Assembly: GCA_964017235.1 (NCBI GenBank)
Contig: OZ024936.1
Span: 62,299,028 to 62,363,027 of the forward strand
Length of the DNA stretch: 64,000 nt
Direction of reading: 5' to 3'
Source of the DNA: Sabellastarte sp. h YS-2021
Lineage: Eukaryota; Annelida; Polychaeta; Sabellida; Sabellidae
In this document: positions 36,201 to 48,200 of the stretch, piece after piece
How the letters are laid out: every line of letters begins with the position of its first letter
How positions within the stretch are numbered: position 1 is the stretch's first letter
Translations under genes and position numbers: made by a program
The notes under the pieces: model-generated
The model's database searches: none
What the model saw: only the letters and a program-made list of their open reading frames with translations
Told to the model about the DNA's origin: nothing

Positions 36201-39200
36201 CATATGTAACATGTTTACAGGTTGAAATAACTTTTTTTCCTCAGGAGGCATTTTTTCCTAGTCACAAAATATACAGGAGGCATTCTTTCTAGGAGGCATT
36301 TTTTCCAGGAGGCATTTTTTCTGTGAGGCATTTTGTCCAGGAGGCATTTTTTTCCCAGATTCTGTATGTCCTACATTCTTTGGTAATGTTCTCGGAGAAG
36401 AGGTCTTGAGTGAAAGGGTACATTGACCACAGACATTTCTGTTCAAAATGTCATTAGTATCAGACTTAAGTATAAAACACTAATTGAATGCAGTGAACTT
36501 GTGCTTCAACTAAAAACTTAACAAAACCACTAATAAAATCCAGTGAACCAAAGTGCCTTAGACTTTTTGTTCAAAAGTTAATGATTTTGCTTCAGAGTTA
36601 TTGCTTACAAGAAAAATCAAGTTACAAACAAGTCAAGCTATAGCTCTAGAAAAATGTTACTGGATTTAGTGGGAAAGAAAAGTATGAGTTTATATATTGC
36701 AATATTTATGAATGATTTAGCAAGTGAAATTAAAAATCTAGGCTTAGGAATAAGAGTAGGAGATCATGATCCATTCCAAACTTCAATAATGCATAAAATT
36801 AAGACCAAACAAGTTACTGGACTTGTTGTAGCTGTGGAAAAAGTAGCCTAATAACATGTTTTAACAAAATACTGTGAACGCAATACTTTTCAAGTTATAA
36901 GTGATTTAGTGCATGACTGCAGGAATTTGAATGCATTAAAGTTTCAAAAATTCATTTCCCACTTGAGCTAAAATTAATTAAATGTAGAAGTCTAAGTGAA
37001 ATGGAAGAAAGAAAACAATATACATTCAAAACAACAGCATAAATATTCCACTTTTTTTTGTTCCACTTTTGCTTCACACACACATATATATCTCTATCTA
37101 TCATCTCCCTCCATCAACCCCCCACCTCCCCCACTGAGGCCATACTTTTTTTTTCCACTTGCTTTTTATGTGCACTAAAGGGGAGTTGGGGGGGGGGGTT
37201 CTTTCTGCATAGAAATACTTTCCATGATATCACAGAAAAGAATTGGGGAGAAGAAGAAAGTGACAAGTCATTCATTTCCACTCAGCTGGAGATACATAAA
37301 ATGCTGTACAAGAGAAACTGTTTATGAGAAAGTGTTTTTTTGTTTCAGGCATCTTATATTGTGAAAGAAGTCAGGTGTATACATTTGACCAATTTACATA
37401 GTCTATGTGAGCAAGTAGGTAGATCATCAACTCCTTCTACAAAACAAAAGTTGAATCAATTGAAGCTTTTTTTTCCAAAAAGGAAAAGTTATATCCCCAC
37501 AATTCCAAAAGAATGGAATCAGAAGAATGTATTTTTTTTAATCTTCCTAAAATTGGGAATTTATATTATGTGAACACTGATCAGTTGCAATATGTTAATA
37601 ACCACATCAGTGCATCATAAATTTGAAAATGTCATAACTTCATAAACTTAATAACTTCAGTGCTTCATAAATTCGAAAATGTCATAACTTCATAAACACT
37701 AAGAGATTAGGTTTGCCAGACAGCACAAATATTTTTAAGTATACATATGCCAGGTGTGGTTTTAAAAAGTGTTAAAATAAATGAGGAGGGAGCAAGAAGT
37801 ATATATTTATCATGTTAACATGGCCAAAGCCTCTTAAGTACAGGAATTTTAAGTGAAATATTATACAAAATCTTACTTTACTATAATCAATGTCAAGTTA
37901 AACAGATGTTACTGAACAGTAAATCAGTTAGGGGCTGAAAATCCTCATTTTCACATCAAGATGGCCATGACTGTACTTGTATTGGAACTTCAAGGTGGAA
38001 AGAAAATAAGAATGTCCCTAATGTCATCTTTAAAAGTGTACAAAATTTAACTGAGCTCTGCTGAAGAATACGATAGCTGGAGATTAAAAACTCCATAATT
38101 TCACTGCATTTTCACATCAAGATGGCCATGACTGTACTTGTATTGGAACTTCAAGGTGGAAAGAAAATAAGAATGTTCCTAATGTCATCTTTAAAAGTGT
38201 ACAAAATATAACTGAGCTCTGCTGAAGAATACGATAGCTGGAGATTAAAAACTCCATAATTTCACTGCAAGGTGACCATAACTTCATGCATATTGCGACT
38301 TTAAAGTGACCATAAAATGAGAATGTCCCTTTTGTCATCCTTTATAAGTGCATAAAGTTTAGCTCAGGTCAGTTGAACAATAAGATAGCTGGAGGCTGAA
38401 ACTTCATTTCTCACTGTAAGGTGACCATAACTTCATTCATATTGTGACTTTAAGGTGACCATAATATGATAATGTCCCTTCAATATCAATATATGTTAGA
38501 TATGGAAAAAGAAAAGAGCCAGACGGCTTTATTCAAATGTTATGACTTTAGGGAGGCCAAAATTATATTAACATTTTAAGGTCACCATAAAGTCGGGATA
38601 ACCCTTTGGTTTGCTATCCTTTATAGATGTGCAATGGTTAACTGAGGTCAGCCGAACAATAAGATACTTGGAGGCTGAAAACCCCCTTATTTCACTTTAA
38701 GGTGGCTACAACTCCATTCATACTGAGAGTTTAAGGTGACCATAAGTATTATTTTTATCTACTTTAATACCAGTGATAATTTCAATATAAAAAAAATGAA
38801 AAAGAAAGGAGCCAGAGGATTTTATTCCAATTTGATGACTTTAAGCAGGCCATATGTCCATTAACATTTTCAGTTTAAGGTCACCATAAAGCCAGAATAT
38901 TCCTTTGGCGAATCTTGATATATGTGCCAAGTTTGGTTGAAAAAAGTGAAAAACTAAGTGAACTGGAAGGCTAGAACCCCCTTTTTGGACATTAAGGTGA
39001 CCTTAAGATCGCAGATACAGGGCTAAAACTTCGGCATGTGAAAGATTATCAAAAAGTAGCTGAATATTAAGTTATTCCAACAAAATGCCGAAATCCCGAC
39101 TGTTTTTGAGATACAGACCAAGTACCCATTTTTAAAAAATTTACGAAAATAAAACGCCTACCATTCAGGCATCTATGGTCCGATTGATAAGAAAATCCTT

Positions 39201-42200
39201 TCCGACCTTGGAAATTTGGTCTAGAATGTACCTGATGAATTTTACAGCACAGGTGTGTGTGTTTTTTTCCGAAACGCGATGACGGGGTGTTTTGGACTTA
39301 TGCTTAAGGTTACCTTAAGTAAAGCTTAGGTCTGCGCAAAGTATCCCAAAAATTTTTCCCGCCCCTATAGTTTTAAAGAAAGATAAGAAGGAAAGAAAAA
39401 TTTGAAAGGCTAAGAAGTTATTCAAGGGAGACCATAATCCTGCGGCGGCGGCGATCAGTCGAACTTCAGTGAAAACAAATAAGCGTCCCTGACGGGCCTC
39501 TTAATTATCATTTACTCATTTTGAGTAGGTGAATAATTAGCTACGGGTGTGAAACTTCACCTTGTGAAAGCTCTCCCAAAAGTAGATGAAGCAGTTATTT
39601 GCAAAAAATTATGTCATTATTTTCCCACAAATAAGAAAATTGCTATTACTCACTTATGGCATGCAATAGAACCCCAAACTATGTACCATCTTATAGCTAA
39701 GAACAAAGTAGCTGAACAACATATTTTAGGAAAACACTCTAACTGTAATACTTTTTTAGTTACAATAGCTTTACTCAACAGTCAGAATTTCAAAGTGGCT
39801 ATTACTCAGCTATCCAAGGTGCAACAGGTCTGAAACTTTACTATGTCATAGCTTACCAAAAAGTAGATGGACAACATATTTGAAAAGATTTCCCTAACTT
39901 TAATACTTTTGAAGATATTTGACATTTACTTCTTCTGTTATTTAGCTACAAATGAGAAAATAGCTATTACTCACTTATGGCATGCAACAGAACCCCAAAC
40001 TATGTACCATCTTATAGCTAAGAACAAAGTAGCTGAACAACACATTTTAGGAAAACACTCTAAGTGCAATAGTTTTGGAGTTACAATGGCTTTACTCAAC
40101 AGTCAGAATTTCGAAGTAGCTATTACTCAGCTATCCAAGGTGCAACAGGTGTGAAACTTTACTATGTCATAGCTTACCAAAAAGTAGATGGACAACATAT
40201 TTGAAAAGATTTCCCCAACTTTAATACTTTTGAAGATATTTGACATTTACTTCTTCTGTTATTTAGTTACAAATGAGAAAATAGCTATTACTCACTTATG
40301 GCATGCAACAGAACCCCAAACTATGTACCATCTTATAGCTAAGGACAAAGTAGCTGAACAACATATTTTAGGAAAATACTCTAACTGCACTAGTTTTGGA
40401 GTTACAATGGCTTTACTCACCAGTCAGAATTTCAAAGTAGCTATTACTCGGCTATCCAAGGTGCAACAGGTCTGAAACTTTAGTATGTGATTGCTTACCA
40501 AAAAGAAGCTGGACAACATATTTGAAAAGATTTCCCTAACTTCAATACTTTTGAACATATTTGACATTTACTTCTTCTGTTATTTAGCTACAAATGAGAA
40601 AATAGCTATTACTCACTTATGGCAAGCAATGGGACCCCAAACTATGTACCATCTTATAGCTAAGGACAAAGTAGCTGAACAACATATTTGAAGAAAAAGT
40701 TGTTACTGCAATAGTTTTTGAGTTATGAGCCCTTTACTCAAAGTAGCTAAGATTGCTATTACTCACTTATCTTTAGGCCTAAGTCAATAAAACCAAAAAA
40801 ATTTTCAAGGGCATGAAAATTCATTGGGACAATTAATTTACAAAAAATCTGTAGCTGTAGTAGTTTTGGAGGAATCTGCGTGACTAACTAACACACGCAC
40901 GCACGCACGCACGCACGCAGGCATCATTTCATAATCTCCCTCCCAGGCTAAAGCCCGGCGGGAGATAATAATAAAGAGCTTTTTTGAACCGATGAACTTG
41001 CTCTGTTATCAGGGATTTACATTTTGCTTTGTATATTTATACTCAGCACTATAACTCCATGTATGACCGCACTCTAAGCCCTATTGACCCCCACCTGACT
41101 GCGCAAAGCAGACAAGGTTAATTGGGGAACTTGTATGATTAATCTTGACAAGTTTATACCTGAGGTGGTTGATTCCATCATCCCAAGTTTTCTGGAACTG
41201 TATTGCCAGATTCAACACCTTCATCACAATGTCCCTGATCATGTGGACACCACGGTGCTGAAACGAGATGGCAGTAAACTTACTGACCCACTTAAGGGGA
41301 AAAATAGCCAAAAGTTGTACAATATTTTGAGAGTAAAAAAAATGAATTCAAGGGATGAGCAAACAGGACAAATCCAGAAACCAAAAGAATTCTTCTATTT
41401 TTTTTTATTTCACTTTATCGAGACGATCATAACATATCCTTCAAACCAGTTTAAATGAACAACTTTATCCAGCAGGATAAAAGGATAAAAAAGCAAAATA
41501 AGTGGTCAAAAGCCAGCCAGTACTGCATCCTGACTGGTCTAATTCAAAAATTTTCAATAACCATGTAACAATTAAATCTCTGTGTACAAAACAGATGCAA
41601 AACAGAAATAAGAAAACTGACGAGACTGTCCCACTGGTTTAAAGAAAGACCAGTTAGTATTCTCATAGATGCATTGACTTTACCTGCAGACAGCGTTCGT
41701 GTATAGAGGAGAGGTACTTTCTGTGGACGGAAATCAGCTGGTCTAGATCTGTTGCTTTTTCTATGTCTGATTGAAACTCAAGTCCTGTACTGTGCAGAAT
41801 CTGTAAACACAACATTATTAGCATAGTATCTTAGTATCAAGACCGTTTTGGTTGAATGACGACACCTTACAACGGCATCTCAATTTTTAGCATGTTATTC
41901 TAGAAGAACATAAAATATTACAAACAATGCCCATGGTCACTTCGGCAACCTTATATGCTATCATACAACATAAGATATATAGGAGTCTAGGTTCATCAGG
42001 CCTGCAACTCAAAAATGATACAGGTCCATAGCAAAAGTTGCTAGGCCGTATTTCAATGAAGGTTAAATCGATACTGGATTTTCAAAACTGACCAATGGCA
42101 AATGCTAAAGCATAAATGGTTTAATGCTATTTCCTATAAAGTCAAACATGTAAAAATTTCATCAATTATTGTGATTAAAATAATATAATTACTTAAACAG

Positions 42201-45200
42201 TTTTCTTAAGTTATAGGATAGCCTGACCTGTTACTCTGGTAGATAGAGGTCCGTGAGTTACCAGTCTTGGACACAGGGGCAGGTATTAATTTCATACACC
42301 ACTCAAGTACAATAATTGCTTCACATTCCAGACCTGATAAATTTTATTTTTGCAATAATGCCACTTTCTGTATAACCACCAAAGCATTTAACAATGATAA
42401 TCACCCTTGTCATGATATATTGATGTAAACTGTTAACAAACGTCATAAACTTCACGCGTAGGATGTGCATCTGATGCAAGAGTTGTTTCCGAGGTAACTG
42501 TGTGGTCATGTGACTTGAATCTAGGAAACTTTCATCTACTGCTGACTTGGCAAAAAGGTCTTCCTTTTCTAAATCTGAAAATTTTCAAATTTTTAAAAAT
42601 TTTCTTGTTATAAGACGGAGAAAATACATCAGATAATTTTTAACCTTTATATGGTGATACAATATAATAGAAATACATATAATGTAGAGTAAGAAATATA
42701 AAATTCGCCAGCAATCTAAAATTTGCCACCTCTAAAACCTTAGTTAATTTTATGAAGAAAATGATGTTTTTGTCTAAAAATTGGTATTTTTCAGTTCAAA
42801 AAGCCTTAATTTACTATACTTTCAACAAATCTCACCACAATTCATTTATTTTATTAGCATTTTCACATGTGGCGAATTTCAGGTATGTGGCGAATTTTAG
42901 ATTTCTTACTCTACCATAATGTAATAATAATTACCATGAATTTCTGTTAATAATATAATGATAATGTAAAACCTCCTTTATCCAACCCTTTCGGGGGAGT
43001 CAGAATCAGGTCAGATAATAGAAAGGCTAAAGTTATAGGTTTAAATAGAGATGGGAGAATGGGTTATAGGTTAGATAATTAAAAATTTGGACAAAAGGGG
43101 TTCTACTGTAATAGTCTTTATGACACAATCTTATATAGTCATGCATAATTTGAAAAGTAGCAAACCTAAATTTCTGTCCACTAGATATCTAATGTACTTA
43201 AAATGTTTATTCAGTGTGTCTAATTGTAAAATATTACATAAGCTAACATACTATAATTACAACAAAAATATAATCTAACTAGAAATCGGCCGCCCTGTTG
43301 ATAGTAGATGCGAATAGAAACAGGATAGCATAGAAGAACACACATTATCATGTGTAATGTCCACCCATGAACCTTTTGCCCAAATTGTACAGTAGTCTTA
43401 CAAGACCCTGTTTCATTTGTAAAATATATCAATGATGCTTAAATATTTGTTAGTGTAGATGTAAATTATTTCAGCTTCATGCCTTTTTGCATTGGTTGGG
43501 TTGAAAATTTTGACGAAATCACTCTATCTGGCATGGTTAAGAAGATAGAAGCAAATTCCTGTTTTTCTATTTTTGGCAAAAATTTGAAAATTCAAAATGG
43601 CCGCCATTTTTGGGAAAAGGAAATTTTTTTGAAAATTGCCAAGAGTACATTTTCTAGATACCCTATGGGTCGAAAATTTCAACGAAATAACTCTATTTGG
43701 CACGGTTAAGGCCAGTTTGTGTTTTTCCATTTTGGGCAAAAATTCGAAAATTCAAAATGGCTGCCATTTTTGGGGAGGGGAAAATTTTTTGAAAATTGCA
43801 AAGATTACATTCCTTAGATACCCCGTGGGTTGAAAATTTCGACGAAATCGCTCTATCTCGCATGGTTAAGGAGATAGAAGCAAATTTGTGTTTTGCCATT
43901 TTTGACAAAAATTTGAAAATTCAAAATGGCCGCCATTTTAGGGGACGGGAAATTTTTTTTTAAATTGCCAAGAATACAATGCTGAAATACCTGTGGGTCG
44001 AAAATTTTGACGAAATCGCTCTATCTCGCACGGTTAAGGAGATAGAAGCAAATTTGTGTTTTGCCATTTTTGGCAAAAATTCGAAAATTCAAAATGGCCG
44101 CCATTTTTGGGGAGGGGAAAATTTTTTGGAAAATTGCAAAGATTGCATTCCTTAGATACCCTGTGGGTCGAAAATTTCGACGAAATCGCTCTATCTCGCA
44201 CGGTTAAGGAGATAGAAGCAAATTTGTGTTTTGCCATTTTTGGGAAAAATTCGAAAATTCAAAATGGCCGCCATTTTTGGGGAGGGGAAAATTTTTGGAA
44301 AATTGCAAAGATTGCATTCCTTAGATACCCTGTGGGTCGAAAATTTCGACGAAATCACTCTATCTCGCACGGTTAAGGAGATAGAAGCAAATTAGTGTTT
44401 TGCCATTTTTGGCAAAAATTCGAAAATTCAAAATGGCCGCCATTTTTGGGGAGGGGAAAATTTTTTAAAAATTACCAAGAGTACAATGCTCAGATACCCA
44501 GTGGGTCGAAAATTTTGACGAAATCACTCTATCTGGCACGGTTAAGGAGATAGAAGGAAATTTGTGTTTTGCCATTTTTGGCAAAAATTCGAAAATTCAA
44601 AATGGCCGCCATTTTGGGGGAGGGGAAAATTTTTGGAAAATTGCAAAGATTGCATTCCTTAGATACCCTGTGGGTCGAAAATTTCGACGAAATCGCTCTA
44701 TCTCGCACGGTTAAGGAGATAGAAGGAAATTTGTGTTTTGCCATTTTTGGCAAAAATTCGAAAATTCAAAATGGCCGCCATTTTTGGGGAGGGGAAAATT
44801 TTTGGAAAATTGCAAAGATTACATTCCTTAGATACCCTGTGGGTCGAAAATTTCGACGAAATCACTCTATCTCGCACGGTTAAGGAGATAGAAGCAAATT
44901 AGTGTTTTGCCATTTTTGGCAAAAATTCGAAAATTCAAAATGGCCGCCATTTTTGGGGAGGGGAAAATTTTTGGAAAAATTACCAAGAGCACAATGCTCA
45001 GATACCCTGTGGGTCGAAAATTTTGACGAAATCGCTCTATCTGGCACGGTTAAGGAGATAGAAGCAAATTGGTGTTTTGCCATTTTTGGCAAAAATTCGA
45101 AAATTCAAAATGGCCGCCATTTTTGGGGAGGGGAAAATTTTTGGAAAATTGCAAAGATTGCATTCCTTAGATACCCTGTGGGTCGAAAATTTCGACGAAA

Positions 45201-48200
45201 TCGCTCTATCTCGCACGGTTAAGGAGATAGAAGCAAATTAGTGTTTTGCCATTTTTGGCAAAAATTCGAAAATTCAAAATGGCCGCCATTTTTGGGGAGG
45301 GGAAAATTTTTTAAAAATTACCAAGAGTACAATGCTCAGATACCCAGTGGGTCGAAAATTTTGACGAAATCGCTCTATCTGGCACGGTTAAGGAGATAGA
45401 AGCAAATTGGTGTTTTGCCATTTTTGGCAAAAATTCGAAAATTCAAAATGGCCGCCATTTTTGGGGAGGGGAAAATTTTTTGAAAATTGCAAAGATTGCA
45501 TTCCTTAGATACCCTGTGGGTCGAAAATTTCGACGAAATCGCTCTATCTCGCACGGTTAAGGAGATAGAAGCAAATTTGTGTTTTGCCATTTTTGGCAAA
45601 AATTCGAAAATTCAAAATGGCCGCCATTTTTGGGGAGGGGAAAATTTTTTGAAAATTGCAAATATTACATTCCTTAGATACCCTGTGGGTCGAAAATTTC
45701 GACGAAATCGCTCTATCTCGCACGGTTAAGGAGATAGAAGCAAATTAGTGTTTTGCCATTTTTGGCAAAAATTCGAAAATTCAAAATGGCCGCCATTTTT
45801 GGGGAGGGGAAAATTTTGTTAAAATTACCAAGAGCACAATGCTCAGATACCCTGTGGGTCGAAAATTTTGACGAAATCGCTCTATCTGGCACGGTTATGG
45901 AGATAGAAGCAAATTTGTGTTTTGCCATTTTTGGCAAAAATTCGAAAATTCAAAATGGCCGCCATTTTTGGGGAGGGGAAAATTTTGTTAAAATTACCAA
46001 GAGCACAATGCTCAGATACCCTGTGGGTCGAAAATTTTGACGAAATCGCTCTATCTGGCACGGTTAAGGAGATAGAAGCAAATTTGTGTTTTGCCATTTT
46101 TGGCAAAAATTCGAAAATTCAAAATGGCCGCCATTTTTGGGGAGGGGAAAATTTTTTGAAAATTGCAAAGATTGCATTCCTTAGATACCCTGTGGGTCGA
46201 AAATTTCGACGAAATCACTCTATCTCGCACGGTTAAGGAGATAGAAGCAAATTAGTGTTTTGCCATTTTTGGCAAAAATTCGAAAATTCAAAATGGCCGC
46301 CATTTTGGGGAGGGGAAAATTTTTTAAAAATTACCAAGAGTACAATGCTCAGATACCCTGTGGGTCGAAAATTTTGACGAAATCACTCTATCTGGCACGG
46401 TTAAGGAGATAGAAGGAAATTTGTGTTTTGCCATTTTTGGCAAAAATTCGAAAATTCAAAATGGCCGCCATTTTGGGGGAGGGGAAAATTTTTTGAAAAT
46501 TGCAAAGATTGCATTCCTTAGATACCCTGTGGGTCGAAAATTTCGACGAAATCGCTCTATCTCGCACGGTTAAGGAGATAGAAGGAAATTTGTGTTTTGC
46601 CATTTTTGGCAAAAATTCGAAAATTCAAAATGGCCGCCATTTTTGGGGAGGGGAAAATTTTTGGAAAATTGCAAATATTACATTCCTTAGATACCCTGTG
46701 GGTCGAAAATTTCAACGAAATCGCTCTATCTCGCACGGTTAAGGAGATAGAAGCAAATTAGTGTTTTGCCATTTTTGGCAAAAATTCGAAAATTCAAAAT
46801 GGCCGCCATTTTTGGGGAGGGGAAAATTTTTGGAAAAATTACCAAGAGCACAATGCTCAGATACCCTGTGGGTCGAAAATTTTGACGAAATCGCTCTATC
46901 TGGCACGGTTAAGGAGATAGAAGCAAATTGGTGTTTTGCCATTTTTGGCAAAAATTCGAAAATTCAAAATGGCCGCCATTTTTGGGGAGGGGAAAATTTT
47001 TGGAAAATTGCAAAGATTGCATTCCTTAGATACCCTGTGGGTCGAAAATTTCGACGAAATCGCTCTATCTCGCACGGTTAAGGAGATAGAAGCAAATTTG
47101 TGTTTTGCCATTTTTGGCAAAAATTCGAAAATTCAAAATGGCCGCCATTTTTGGGGAGGGGAAAATTTTTTGAAAATTGCAAATATTACATTCCTTAGAT
47201 ACCCTGTGGGTCGAAAATTTCGACGAAATCGCTCTATCTCGCACGGTTAAGGAGATAGAAGCAAATTAGTGTTTTGCCATTTTTGGCAAAAATTCGAAAA
47301 TTCAAAATGGCCGCCATTTTTGGGGAGGGGAAAATTTTTTAAAAATTACCAAGAGTACAATGCTCAGATACCCAGTGGGTCGAAAATTTTGACGAAATCG
47401 CTCTATCTGGCACGGTTAAGGAGATAGAAGCAAATTTGTGTTTTGCCATTTTTGGCAAAAATTCGAAAATTCAAAATGGCCGCCATTTTTGGGGAGGGGA
47501 AAATTTTTGGAAAATTGTAGATTGCATTCCTTAAATACCCTGTGGGTCGAAAATTTCGACGAAATCGCTCTATCTCACACGGTTAAGGAGATAGAAGCAA
47601 ATTTGTGTTTTGCCATTTTTGGCAAAAATTCGAAAATTCAAAATGGCCGCCATTTTTGGGGAGGGGAAAATTTTTTGAAAATTGCAAATATTACATTCCT
47701 TAGATACCCTGTGGGTCGAAAATTTCGACGAAATCGCTCTATCTCTTACGGTTTCTGAGATATTAGCAAATTACTCAAAAGTAGTACTGAAAATACACAA
47801 TGAAGTACCTAAATGGCTATTACTCATGTACTGACAAAGCTATCAGTCCCAAATGCAATACCAAGCGAGCTATGGACATAACAATCTTGTATTCAAAATT
47901 GTAGTAAAATATCTTTAATTATTTTGGCTTAAATGCACGGAAACCAATGGGTACTGAAAATAGCTGTACTTAAGTATTACTCAGTAAGCAAAAGAGGTAC
48001 AACAGCCAAAAGCAATCCCAAGCAAGCTACTGACCCAATAAGCCTGCATACCAAATTTGGTGACAATAGCTCTAATACTTTTCCTTTAAATGAGCGGAAA
48101 CCATGCGTGACGCCGGACATCGGACGCCGGACGCCGGACATCGGACATCGGACGGCGAAAAAAGCAAAAATAATATATCCACCCCCCAGGGGGGTGGACA

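Larger units (their letters stand above)
35645..39503 (+). mobile_element. Hairpin-ended array element 3 (HINE-like), nested in element 2
   Basis: The left end carries a GTTTTTGCTGACAAAAAC palindrome (35655-35672) followed by GAAGCGGCCCTGA. The right end has a GC-rich tract (GCGGCGGCGGCG near 39443) and the hairpin AAGCGTCCCTGACGGGCCTC (39481 on). The same left and right signatures, better preserved, bound element 5 (49545-61021). The 133-bp repeat text continues on both sides, so this is an insertion into that array. Cargo: a foldback (35863-36340), AT-rich unique sequence and a 161-bp array (37925-39010). Confidence 0.55.
32077..40966 (+). mobile_element. Hairpin-ended array element 2 (HINE-like), composite
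   Basis: ATCTCCCGCC at 32077-32086 is the exact inverse of GGCGGGAGAT at 40957-40966, the 3' arm of the terminal hairpin 40934-40966. Order inside: diverged units (32100-32450), the 133-bp array (about 32460-33348), an L1-type LINE fragment (33349-34722), more 133-bp units (34723-35644), nested hairpin element 3 (35645-39503), one more 133-bp unit, the 321-bp array (39600-40730), an (ACGC)n tract (40893-40918) and the hairpin. A solo copy of the same end is at 61681-61757. No protein of its own is seen. Confidence 0.6.

Noticed and set aside
39549-40691. Repeated protein-like frame (KIAITHLWHATEPQTMYHL) that could be a repeat protein gene
   Set aside because: The unit is 321 bp, divisible by three, so any open frame repeats. 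No promoter, splice pattern or known family supports it, and the unit lies between other satellites inside a mobile element.
43490-47757. Dozens of 65-107 residue open frames on both strands
   Set aside because: They recur with the 169-bp unit, shift frame from unit to unit because 169 is not divisible by three, and exist on both strands at once. They are by-products of a unit poor in stop codons.
43490-47757. Centromeric satellite because of the 169-bp period
   Set aside because: The array is only about 4 kb long, lies inside an intron of a conserved gene and has element ends. I see no clear CENP-B-box match.
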